Part shown: positions 10,861 through 18,835 of the stretch, piece by piece | Layout of the letters: the number at the start of each line of letters is the position of its first letter | Position numbering within the stretch: the first letter of the stretch is position 1 | Assembly: GCA_020137815.1 (NCBI GenBank) | Contig: CM035358.1 | Coordinates: 178,356 to 242,355 of the forward strand | Direction: 5' to 3' | Length of the DNA: 64,000 nt | Source: Hormiphora californensis | Taxonomy: Eukaryota; Ctenophora; Tentaculata; Cydippida; Pleurobrachiidae | Notes under the pieces: model-generated | Told to the model about the DNA's origin: nothing | Databases searched by the model: none | What the model saw: the letters and a program-made list of their open reading frames with translations, nothing else | Program-made: the position numbers and the translations under genes

Positions 10861-10868
10861 TATAAAAG
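10861..10868 (+). promoter_or_regulatory. TATA box for the 202-aa gene
   Basis: TATAAAAG begins just after the TGA of the 117-aa gene (10855-10857) and 32 bp before the ATG at 10893. The two genes therefore probably have separate transcripts. Confidence 0.55.
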
Positions 10869-10892
10869 CCACAGAGAATCATTATTTCCAAA

Positions 10893-11501
10893 ATGCCATT
10901 TTCAATTCTATCAACACTTTCTCGTTTCTTTAATCGACAAGATGATGATGCGACCATGGAAAACATCCAAGAACCTGCTGATGAAACTCCAGACTTTGAA
11001 GTCCTTTATAAGCACAAAGATTCTCAAGCTCGAAAGTACGAGCGATTGTACAAACGTAAATCTAACGAATGCCAAGACCATTTGGAGAGGATCTCCCTGT
11101 TTGAAAAGCAAGTGAATGAGTGTGTGGTTAACTTAAATTCAAATGCTTTTTCTCAAGCACTACTAACTGATAAAAACATTGACGAGTTTTTGGAAGTCCA
11201 TCGATTGTTGAACACAAACGATTGTTCTAAGGTCGAGAATAGTTTTCGTCTTTTAAAAGCAATCAAAACGTTATTTGTAGGGATAACTTATGGCGTGATT
11301 CCAATAGTTGTCAACCAATCTGCACTGCTTAGCCAAAAACAACGCAAGATAATAAAATTGTTGGATGCAAAAGGGAAAAGCGATATCAAAAATTTATTTA
11401 ACAAGTATACAAGTGAGATTATTGCAATTTTTAGAATTTTCGAGGAGACATTGGTGTTTTTAAAAAAGTTGAGTGGCGATTTACCTTTAAATAGAGGATG
11501 A
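10893..11501 (+). CDS. Mini-Polinton 202-aa helical protein, function unknown
   Basis: I do not recognise the family. The N-terminus MPFSILSTLSRFFNRQDDD is a short amphipathic stretch followed by acid residues. Residues 35-75 are strongly charged (YKHKDSQARKYERLYKRKSN) and likely coiled coil. A hydrophobic stretch follows near 130-150 (LFVGITYGVIPIVV), which could be a membrane or membrane-active segment. The C-terminal part is helical. The frame is intact. A small membrane-active helical protein beside an adenain-type protease recalls minor virion proteins cleaved by such enzymes, but no cleavage site is claimed. ATTAAA at 11525-11530 may be its polyadenylation signal. Confidence 0.65.
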   Translation: MPFSILSTLSRFFNRQDDDATMENIQEPADETPDFEVLYKHKDSQARKYERLYKRKSNECQDHLERISLFEKQVNECVVNLNSNAFSQALLTDKNIDEFLEVHRLLNTNDCSKVENSFRLLKAIKTLFVGITYGVIPIVVNQSALLSQKQRKIIKLLDAKGKSDIKNLFNKYTSEIIAIFRIFEETLVFLKKLSGDLPLNRG

Positions 11502-11515
11502 AATGTTTAATTGTT

Positions 11516-11530
11516 TTATTTCCCCATTAA
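11516..11530. terminator. Back-to-back polyadenylation signals of convergent genes
   Basis: On the + strand ATTAAA (11525-11530) follows the 202-aa gene. On the minus strand AATAAA (about 11516-11521) follows the protease gene, whose stop is at 11543. The two transcripts would overlap by a few tens of bases. Confidence 0.4.
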
Positions 11531-11542
11531 AAAACAAGCGTT

Positions 11543-12112
11543 TTATATTGCCTCAAAATAAGTACGAACAAGCTCATCATTGTTTGCAATATGTTTGTAC
11601 TTGGATAAAAAGTCTTTCAAACTTGTACCATAGCTCATTTGATAAATAAAGTCTGCACAAAAATGTCCACAGGTTGTAGAACCAGGTAATTGTACTGGAC
11701 GATCAACATAAGTGCAGCTTTTAAAACGCTTTGACAACTTGGAAAAGTCATTAGGTAGCGTATGATGAGTTGGTGGTCTGCCAAAGGAATCGAAAAATAT
11801 AGCGCATCTATCTTCTATCCACCATCCACACCAATGGTTTCCACTTTCATCGTGATTCTCAGTGTTTGTTATAAATCCATAAACTTTTTTTCGGGAACGG
11901 ATAGGTGCCCGAGCACACGCAGGAAATGTACCAATAAAGTAGTCACGGGTGTAAGGGTTCCTAAACAGGACGTGATTCAGAGTGTCCGTATCCATAACTG
12001 ATAACTGGTTGTTCGAAACTGATAGATTTGCTTTTATATGGTGGACCTGGCTGATATATGGCAGTTCTAGAGAGGAGACTCTAGTTAAATAAATTTCGCG
12101 TGACATGTCCAA
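11543..12112 (-). CDS. PRO: Adenain-type cysteine protease (family C5, Polinton PRO)
   Basis: The 189-residue protein has the full catalytic set of the adenovirus/Polinton maturation protease family in order: His93 in GNHWCGWW, Asp108 in FFDSFG, the oxyanion Gln141 in RPVQLPG, and nucleophile Cys148 in TTCGHFC. Length is close to the roughly 200 residues usual for the family. In Polintons and adenoviruses this enzyme cleaves virion precursor proteins. Here it is retained without any capsid gene in the element. The ATG is preceded by a TATA box 50 bp upstream. A host Ulp1/SENP peptidase is a more distant alternative, but the spacing and the Polinton-like ends favour the viral-type enzyme. Confidence 0.85.
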   Translation of the reverse strand: MDMSREIYLTRVSSLELPYISQVHHIKANLSVSNNQLSVMDTDTLNHVLFRNPYTRDYFIGTFPACARAPIRSRKKVYGFITNTENHDESGNHWCGWWIEDRCAIFFDSFGRPPTHHTLPNDFSKLSKRFKSCTYVDRPVQLPGSTTCGHFCADFIYQMSYGTSLKDFLSKYKHIANNDELVRTYFEAI

Positions 12113-12161
12113 AACCTATAGCAATCTTGCTAACAATAACCACAAAAGAATGTAAGATAAT

Positions 12162-12169
12162 CCTATATA
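12162..12169 (-). promoter_or_regulatory. TATA box for the protease gene
   Basis: TATATAGG on the minus strand lies about 50 bp upstream of the protease ATG (12110-12112). This matches the layout of the two rightward genes. Confidence 0.5.
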
Positions 12170-12540
12170 GGTCTATGTAGTGCTAAACCACCTGTTTTTC
12201 CATTGTTTTCACCGACCACCACCGTTGTTATAACAATAGTTTTGTCAATATGTAGACTTTTCATCTCATCAGGAGGGACCAAAAGATGAAACTGAACGGG
12301 AACCATCTAACCTTTCTTCTTCCTTCATCTAATGCTCTAGGTTATAATAATATCTTATTAAGTTTTACCATTAGGCTAGTCGCACTTTTCCTCACTGAAA
12401 ACATTCTTTTGGGCACGTCGTGCCCCTCATGTTCACACGCCAGAAGGGCGATACCCTCACACAACGAAGTTGGTCGCTACGCGACCAAAGCATTCTTAAA
12501 ATATATACAATTTTCCTACCATGTTCCTCCAATGTTCCTA

Positions 12541-13237
12541 CCATGTTTCTCCCATGTTCCTTTTATATCTAAAATAATTACAGAATATTATACTTTTTGA
12601 TAATACGAAGTTAGTACGATGCTAGTACGGTACTAATACGGGGCTAGTACGGGGTTAGTACGGTGCTAGTATGGTACTTGTACCATACGTGCAGTTTTAG
12701 TACCCTACGTAGGGTACTAGTAGAGTACATACAGTACATACACACATTGCTAGTAGCGTGCTAGCACGGTGTTAGTATGGTGCGCCTGAAGAAAAGAAAA
12801 AATATGTGAGTTTTGTATAAACAATTACATAATTATGCAAATGTGTTTTTAATTTCTTATGTGGTACAGCTGTAGGGTACTAGTAGGGTACTGTTGGGTA
12901 CTAGTAGGGTACTGTTGGGTACTAGTAGGGTACTAGTAGGGTACTGTAGGGTACTAGTAGGGTACCTAGTAGGGTACTAGTATGGTACTGTAGGGTACTA
13001 GTAGGGTACATACATTGCATTGCATATTGCTAGTACGGTGTTAGTATGGTACACCTGAGGAGGGGGGAAAATATGCGAATTTGCATAAATTGAATAATTA
13101 CATAATTATGCATAATTATACATAATTATGTAATTATTCGAAATGTAGTAGGGGCGTTACAGGGGATGACGTCACGACAGTGACGTCATCACCTGTGACG
13201 TCATTGCCTGTGCTCGTTTCACAGGATTCCAACTACT
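12541..13237 (-). repeat. Right terminal inverted repeat of the mini-Polinton
   Basis: This mirrors 9451-10137, including the GTAGGGTACTA tandem and the outer CACAGGATTCCAACTACT end. It carries about 35 extra bp near 13157-13190 made of GTGACGTCAT-like words, which the left arm lacks, so the arms have drifted since last homogenised. Confidence 0.75.
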
Positions 13238-13535
13238 TCTCTCCACCAGGAAATGACACACTTTCTCTGTGAACAAGTCTAGATCAGGCCTCTTGATTGC
13301 CTTTAGCTTACTCTTACTGGGGCATTTCAAACTATCCCATTGACCGTGTCCAGCACTCAAACTCTTCGGGAAACTATCTTTCATACCAGCATGTCCAAAC
13401 AAGTCCTTTAACAGATCGAATAATTCACCCAGGACCTCACCATACACACTCCTCCGTACCCTTTATCACTGTACAGTGTACACCCTTAGTCGGTCCTTAA
13501 AGCTACCAATAGAAGCTGTACTACCACTCATAGCC
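13238..13535 (-). pseudogene. Non-LTR retrotransposon ORF1, N-terminal part
   Basis: On the minus strand the frame starts near 13535 with MAMSGSTASIGSFKDRL. It is broken by a stop/frameshift near 13465, then reads EVLGELFDLLKDLFGHAGMK and onward to a CHFLVER end at the Polinton junction. Removing the Polinton and one TCTCTC copy joins this frame to the coiled-coil frame left of 9451. It is the 5' half of the ORF1 described at 8524-9450. Confidence 0.65.
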
Positions 13536-13539
13536 ATTG

Positions 13540-13985
13540 AGCGCAGAGAGAGATTTATATCTCACAATACGAGAGATTCGCAAGCACAATAAGAGATAAG
13601 AGACAGCTCAAACTGTAACAAAATTAATCATTTTTCCAAAATTTGTGATTTTTTTGAGACGGGGAGGCGGCCATCTAGACCCTATGAAGTGAGTAAAATT
13701 AGACCAGAAAATATTCATAAAATTGAATAAACAAACCTTATTATCGATTGAAGCACTAAGGGGGAGTCCATCAGTCACCCTTGCAACCAGAGTAACCAGA
13801 ACCATCTGCTAAAAGGAAGTAGTTTTAACATCTCCTTATATAATATCTTCCCAATGGAAAAGGTAGGATATTTTATGTTTTACTGGTCTGGGTTAATTAA
13901 TTAAATTTAATTGGAAGCTAGAGTAACTGCCAATCAAAGATTTTCAGATTTCGTGTGATGACGCCATTAATTGCTTGCGGAGTAA
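13540..13985. other. No recognised gene; probable LINE 5' region and spacer
   Basis: Upstream of the ORF1 start on the minus strand the sequence is AT-rich with stops in all frames. It runs to the (GTAAAT)n array. It may include the LINE 5' untranslated region. Confidence 0.4.
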
Positions 13986-13990
13986 TTCTT

Positions 13991-14422
13991 GTAAATGTAA
14001 ATGTAAATGTAAATGTAAATGTAAATGTAAATGTAAATGTAAATGTAAATGTAAATGTAAATGTAAATGTAAATGTAAATGTAAATGTAAATGTAAATGT
14101 AAATGTAAATGTAAATGTAAATGTAAATGTAAATGTAAATGTAAATGTAAATGTAAATGTAAATGTAAATGTAAATGTAAATGTAAATGTAAATGTAAAT
14201 GTAAATGTAAATGTAAATGTAAATGTAAATGTAAATGTAAATGTAAATGTAAATGTAAATGTAAATGTAAATGTAAATGTAAATGTAAATGTAAATGTAA
14301 ATGTAAATGTAAATGTAAATGTAAATGTAAATGTAAATGTAAATGTAAATGTAAATGTAAATGTAAATGTAAATGTAAATGTAAATGTAAATGTAAATGT
14401 AAATGTAAATGTAAATGTAAAT
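13991..14422. repeat. (GTAAAT)n hexanucleotide array, about 72 perfect copies
   Basis: 432 bp of GTAAAT with no visible interruption. Because the unit is six bases, several frames stay open (Val-Asn, Lys-Cys, His-Leu, Tyr-Ile dipeptides), but these are not genes. Confidence 0.95.
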
Positions 14423-14570
14423 TAAGTCCAAAAACCAATTAAATAAATTAGTTTGGATGCCCGGGCCCATGTGGTGTCACGGGGGTAAGACCTTTAGGCT
14501 ACTGCCATAATTAACGGCATATCTCGTTAATTGTTATCCTTCAATCTTTCTATCTCTATCTATCTCTCTC

Positions 14571-14645
<75 letters not shown>

Positions 14646-14863
14646 CACTGTTTCTTTCACTATATCTCTCTTTTTTCTCTCTCCTCTTATTTATCTCTCC
14701 GTCTTTCTTGATTATATCTCACTCTTTCTATAATAATTTCTTTTGCCTTTATCTCTCTCGATATCCATCATTTATGACAGTAGCCTAAAGGTGTTACCCC
14801 CGTGACACCACATGGGCCCGGGCATCCAAACTAATTTATTTAATTGGTTTTTGGACTTAATTT
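14421..14863. mobile_element. MITE with 87-bp TIRs around a (CT)n core
   Basis: AAATTAAGTCCAAAAACC...TAGGCTACTG (14420-14507) is mirrored by CAGTAGCCTAAAGG...GGACTTAATTT (14776-14863). The interior is a CT-rich microsatellite (about 14550-14760). The hexamer array abuts its left end. Confidence 0.75.
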
Positions 14864-14929
14864 CTGTTCTTTTTGGTGTTAAATAGAAAAGGCTATTTTT
14901 TCTGATTTCTGCATATTTTCGAACTTGAA

Positions 14930-15240
14930 TAGTTCATAAATATGTGAATAACGACTAAACGGTGAGAGATACGACTTTTTGTCAGGGGGACGACCCCCCA
15001 TAAATCGACTATTTTGCGTCGAAATATGTCCATGAAAACGTTCTAGGACAAGCCGAAGTGAAAATATTGAAAATATGCATGAAATCGTGAATAGGTGCAT
15101 AAATATGCAAATAACGGCTAAACGGTGCGAGATAGAGATTTTTGTCCCGAGTAAAACCCCCCCATAAATCGATGATTCCGCGTCGAATAAGACCGGTTTC
15201 AAGATTCTATGACCTTCGAGTCGTGTCATATCGCGACCAT
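14930..15240. repeat. Imperfect direct duplication, about 163-bp period
   Basis: ATAAATATGTGAATAACGACTAAACGGTG at 14936 recurs as ATAAATATGCAAATAACGGCTAAACGGTG at 15100. Both are followed by GAGATA...TTTTTGTC, a C-run, CATAAATCGA and a GCGTCGAA word. The two copies are diverged; no gene is visible. Confidence 0.6.
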
Positions 15241-15263
15241 GGTTTAAATGAATATTTAACGAC

Positions 15264-15393
15264 TTATGTTGGGAGCATGACGTCACGCATCTATCTCTTG
15301 TATTCTGTATGTGTGCGCGCCCGGGCATGTTCGATGTGTTGCCTACAGAGAGAATACAGAGATAGATGCGTGACGTCATGCTCCCAACATAAT
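15264..15393. mobile_element. 130-bp MITE with TIR TTATGTTGGGAGCATGACGT
   Basis: TTATGTTGGGAGCATGACGT...CTCTTGTATTCT is mirrored by AGAATACAGAGATAGATGCG...CTCCCAACATAA around a CGCCCGGGCATG centre. A left half-copy lies at 22583-22672, and a related CCCGGGCGCGGGCAC core lies at 51808. The family is thus dispersed and reshuffled. Confidence 0.75.
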
Positions 15394-15459
15394 AAAAGTA
15401 TCTCAGTGATGGAGGGGCCAATTTTAAGCGGGAAAAAAACAAAATGCTCAGAGAAATAA

Positions 15460-15530
15460 TCTCTACTACCTACAACAACATTGTCCAATTCTGTGTCGGT
15501 CCACTCTCACTTTAAGTTGGCCAATTTCAG
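15460..15530. repeat. Repeat block CTACTACCTACAACAA...TGTCCAATTCTG...CACTCTCACTTTAA
   Basis: The same block recurs at 7562-7612 (diverged), 22205-22265 (inverse), 23702-23757 (inverse), 44955-45015 (inverse) and 46693-46742. At 44956-46742 it forms the two ends of one element, so the solitary copies are terminal fragments of a MITE family. Confidence 0.65.
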
Positions 15531-15649
15531 ATTTGAAAAAACTAGCTGAAAGCTGACAATATTAGCTTTCTGATGGTATAAAAATTGTATAAATATTCAC
15601 ACGTTTTTACTCCAAATTCTGGTAAATTAATAGTAAGGGGATATTTCAG

Positions 15650-16442
15650 CTTGACCGGGAAAAAATGTGTAACAAGAGTTTTCCATCGCCATTGTACTAA
15701 TAATGGATCCCTCTAACGATCCCAACCAATGCTCAAATTGAGCAGAGGGTGCTAAGGCCTCATTTCCGGGTGGGCGTGGTACCTGTGTACCTGAGGCCAA
15801 AACCATAAGTACCCTTAAAATAGGAGTAGAGATGAAATCGAGGGCACTAAAGTGATCAGCGTCGTCGCATTAGTGGGAGTAAGTGCATGCATGTTGCATG
15901 ATATTATTCTTTAATTTGATTATCGCCCATAAAAGAGGCACTTGGCCACTGTGCCAATTTCAATCAATCAAGTGCCGGAATTTAGTCTCTATCTCATCTG
16001 GTTAATTAGATAATTGGATAATTAGGTTTGTGCTTAACCGTTTTTTGGCAATACGGCTATAGCCACTTAAGAATGGTTTGGAGACGTTTCATTGGTGCCA
16101 TTCTTAAGTGGCTATAGCCGTATAGCCAACAAACAGTTATGTGCAAATCTAATTATCCAATTATCTAATTAACCAGATGAGATAGAGACTTAATTCCGGC
16201 ACCTACCCCCACTAATGCGACGACGCTGATCACTTTAGTGCCCTCGATTTCATCTCTACTCCTATTTTAAGGGTACTTATGGTTTTGGCCTCAGGTTGAA
16301 AACACAGGTACCACGCCCACCCGGAAATGAGGCCTTAGCACCCTCTGCTCAATTTGAGCATTGGTTGGGATCGTTAGATGGGTCCATTCTGAGTACAATG
16401 GCGTTGGAAAACTCTTGTTACACATTTTTTTCCCGGTTTGGG
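15650..16442. mobile_element. 790-bp palindromic element
   Basis: TGACCGGGAAAAAATGTGTAAC at about 15652 is mirrored by GTTACACATTTTTTTCCCGG near 16420-16440. The arms match through CTAACGATCCCAACCAATGC, AGGCCTCATTTCCGGGTGGG and the GAGATAGAGACT block. The centre is near 16075. No transposase is present. The ATCTAATTA/GAGATAGAGACT block is shared with 32735-32815. Confidence 0.7.
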
Positions 16443-16469
16443 CAAAAATTGTCGTTAAATCCCCTTACT

Positions 16470-17035
16470 ATAAGTTTACTGGGGCAATTCGAACCACCGG
16501 GGCAATTCGAAACTGGGGCAATTTGGTTAGTGAACCGGGCCAATGATGTGCAGTTCTTTGTACCACGTGACATCGGGGCAATTCGAACCAGAACGACCAG
16601 TGTGGAGATTGCGTGGAGATTGCATGGTTCGAATTGCCCCCACCTCTAACAACACCAGGCGGGAATCTTCTTCTGGTGTTGTGAAGACGTTCTCGTGATT
16701 CCCACGTGACGAAATAAAGCACTCCTATTGGTGTGGTCCGAATTGCCCCGGTACCAATGTTGGTCCCTAGAGTTGAAATTTATCTTATTTGAAAGATAAA
16801 ATAATGAACTTTCAGCCTATATATATTTTTTCATTGTATCTAATTTTGGTTGAGTGTGTGAGTAAACTGCTCTGATTATCCCTCAGTGGCAGTATTAGCT
16901 ATGCTATGCTGTCCCTGGGGGATCTGGGCAGGATACAAGTCTAGATATTATTATTATTATTATCTTTTTTCAAATGGGAGTGAGCACCGATTAAGTAAAA
17001 AGTTAACCATTTTGCCCCGGTTTACCCTAAGGCAT
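16470..17035. repeat. Element with repeated GGGGCAATTCGAAC units and CCCCGGTTTACCCT end
   Basis: GGGGCAATTCGAA recurs several times (16484, 16499, 16513, 16576, and inverse copies at 16628 and 16736). The right end, TTAAGTAAAAAGTTAACCATTTTGCCCCGGTTTACCCT (16992-17029), matches the ends of elements at 27553-28249 and 42331-43173. A LINE 3' scrap with an ATT tail lies inside at 16863-16964. Confidence 0.65.
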
Positions 17036-17945
17036 GATCTCAGGAGGGAGAATTATAGCCTCGGCCATAACTTCACTGTACGGTTCTCCGGTTCTTGTGG
17101 AAATTCGGTGTGAGAGAGTCTTTACCACCTTTTGGAACTCGTTGGCTATCCCACCTGCTGTATTCATAACCAGCGGAGAGAAGGCACCCCCTTCAACTTC
17201 TTGTACACGTTTTCCGTACGACTTCTTCTTGCTAGCCTCGTTTCTTTGGCAGAGTTGGCCGAGGAGCGTGTCGATAAAGGAAGGCGAATTGGCATGGAAA
17301 ATTCGCACATCCATATATGGATGTGCGAATATGAGCCAGCTGCATTTTTTGCCACATGTCAAGTGCGACCACGTCCATCCTTGCATCAGGGGCTGTGTTT
17401 GCCGAAGGGTGAAAGTGGATCCCGTCCGGACATGAGAGAAGTAGCTTCTCTGTTTCCACGCCTTTGAGGCCCGCATACGAGCATATCTTCGCCATAAGGT
17501 CCCTGATGTTGTCGTGACGGAGAATGGAATACCCACCGGTGGAACAGGACAAGGTATGGTCCGCATTGTTTGGCTTTCCACATACACATGTCGATTCCAA
17601 ATCTTTGACCTCAAACCCATACCACATTGCCACTGAGTCTACGAATTCCAATTGATTCCGTTCGAAGCCCAGGTGAGGGTAGGGTGTTGCCGTGAGCCAT
17701 CCAGATGCTCCGGCCTCTCCAGCGAGCTCTAGACATCTCACTAGCTTTGGGCATGTGATTCTAGTGAGTAACTCTTTGAGAGTGTCTGATTGGTGATCCT
17801 CGTTCTCCTTTGCAATCTTGTTCCTTGCCTCTCTTGCATTTTTCTCCACTAGAGCCATTTCTATTTCTTCTTCATTACGGCATAGTATCAAATCAACAAG
17901 GGGCTCCGTCAATGCTGAATCACGTAAGCAACTTTTCCAAGCCCT
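17034..17945 (-). pseudogene. Non-LTR retrotransposon C-terminus: zinc knuckle and restriction-like endonuclease
   Basis: The minus-strand frames carry a helical linker (WKSCLRDSALTEPLVDLILC), a CxC...HTLSC zinc knuckle, then GGYSILRHDNIRDLMA, PDARMDVVALDMWQ and FDVRIFHANSPSF-like endonuclease motifs, followed by KRVQEVEGGAFSPLV and MNTAGGI. This order is typical of RLE-bearing non-LTR elements (R2/NeSL/HERO-like). The frame shifts at a 30-bp palindrome (17301-17330) and again further on, so the copy is dead. The matching N-terminal and RT parts are at 21272-23543. Confidence 0.75.
17301..17330. repeat. Perfect 30-bp palindrome inside the endonuclease frame
   Basis: ATTCGCACATCCATA followed by its exact reverse complement. 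The right half on the coding strand duplicates in inverse the bases that encode the start of the DVRIF motif. It causes a frame change in the endonuclease fragment. Confidence 0.9.
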
Positions 17946-18184
17946 CCGAGGTCGGGAATTTGCCCTAATTGAGTATAATTGGGTCTAATTGGCCTTAACT
18001 GCTCAATTAGGACACTTTCCCGACATCTGAGGGGTTGGAAATTTAGTCGGGTACAGCGGTTTTCGTTGGCTGCGAAGCAGCCCCTCCGCAGGGTGTGTGA
18101 GGGGTTCGCGAAAAATCGCGCGCGAAAAAAGAGGGCGCGACGTGCCCAACGGTTTTCGCTTTGATATAAACAAGTTTTAGTTGG

Positions 18185-18279
18185 TTGGCCAGAATCTGCC
18201 ACGTGTGTGGCAGATTCTGGCCAAGGTTTTTTGAGAATCTTGGCCGGAATCTGCCACCCTCGTGGCAGATTCCGGCCAA
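18185..18279. repeat. Two adjacent 40-bp hairpins built from TTGGCCAGAATCTGCCAC
   Basis: The first stem (18185-18224) is TTGGCCAGAATCTGCCAC and its inverse. The second (18240-18279) is the same with CCGG for CCAG. A half-copy is at 20569-20585, across the large palindrome, suggesting that later elements split a third hairpin. Confidence 0.7.
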
Positions 18280-18435
18280 TAATTTTAACGACATGTTTAT
18301 TTTTATTTTGAACTAGAGTACCCGTTTGCTGGGAACCCGTGACCTGGTAAATGGTAATTTATCCTCATATAACCGGTGACATTTGTGTTTGATTTTTAAA
18401 AGATAATTTGTTTGTTCCTTAGAGCAATGAGTCTC

Positions 18436-18686
18436 ATAGTAGGAGCGGTTAGATCAGCACGTGTAGAAAGTCGCGCGCCACCCTAATCTCAGGTTACTCT
18501 CACGGCTTCATTTTGCATCCAATCCAAAAGTGACCTTCATCAAACCTGTAGATCTCCTCAAGGAGAAGCGAAAACTTGAGAGACATTTCTTGATAATGAT
18601 TGGATGCGACCTCGAGGACTATGACAATGCGCAAAAAGGGGTGGCATGCGACTTTAACCACGTGGTGATCTAACCGCTCCTACTAT
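18436..18686. mobile_element. 250-bp MITE with TIR ATAGTAGGAGCGGTTAGATC
   Basis: ATAGTAGGAGCGGTTAGATC at 18436 is mirrored by GATCTAACCGCTCCTACTAT ending at 18686. A second copy starts at 20336 and keeps the end, the AGTCGCGTGCCACCC block and the GCATTGTCATAG block in shorter form. Confidence 0.75.
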
Positions 18687-18834
18687 ACTCCATTTTTTTC
18701 AACTGTTCACCCCCCAAAGTCGTGCGCGGAATTGTTTTGCGCGTCTATCACATGTTAACGTGTAGCGCGCGCCACGAAAATTCTAAATTTCACTAAAATT
18801 TCAATTTTGGGTGAACAGTTGAAAAAAAATGGAC
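18687..18834. mobile_element. 145-bp MITE with TIR TCCATTTTTTTTCAACTGTT (copy 1)
   Basis: TCCATTTTTTTTCAACTGTTCACCC is mirrored by GGGTGAACAGTTGAAAAAAAATGGA. The interior has CACATGTTAACGTG and GTAGCGCGCGCCAC. Copy 2 is at 21671-21815, inside a LINE RT frame. Confidence 0.8.
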
Positions 18835-18835
18835 T

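Larger units (their letters stand above)
9451..13237. mobile_element. Mini-Polinton: 3.79-kb element with ~690-bp TIRs and an adenain-type protease
   Basis: The ends are AGTAGTTGGAATCCTGTG (9451) and its mirror CACAGGATTCCAACTACT (ending 13237), flanked by a TCTCTC duplication. A 6-bp duplication, long inverted repeats and an AG terminus are the hallmarks of Polinton/Maverick elements. The interior (10138-12540) carries two rightward genes and one leftward gene for a cysteine protease of the adenovirus/Polinton type. No family B DNA polymerase, RVE integrase, packaging ATPase or capsid gene is present, so it should be non-autonomous. It is inserted in a LINE ORF1. Confidence 0.8.

Noticed and set aside
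13944-14470. Four long open frames (Val-Asn, Lys-Cys, His-Leu, Tyr-Ile repeats)
   Set aside because: They are all readings of the GTAAAT hexamer array.
17034-17440. Plus-strand frames opposite the LINE endonuclease
   Set aside because: They are shadows of the minus-strand coding sequence, which carries recognisable motifs.
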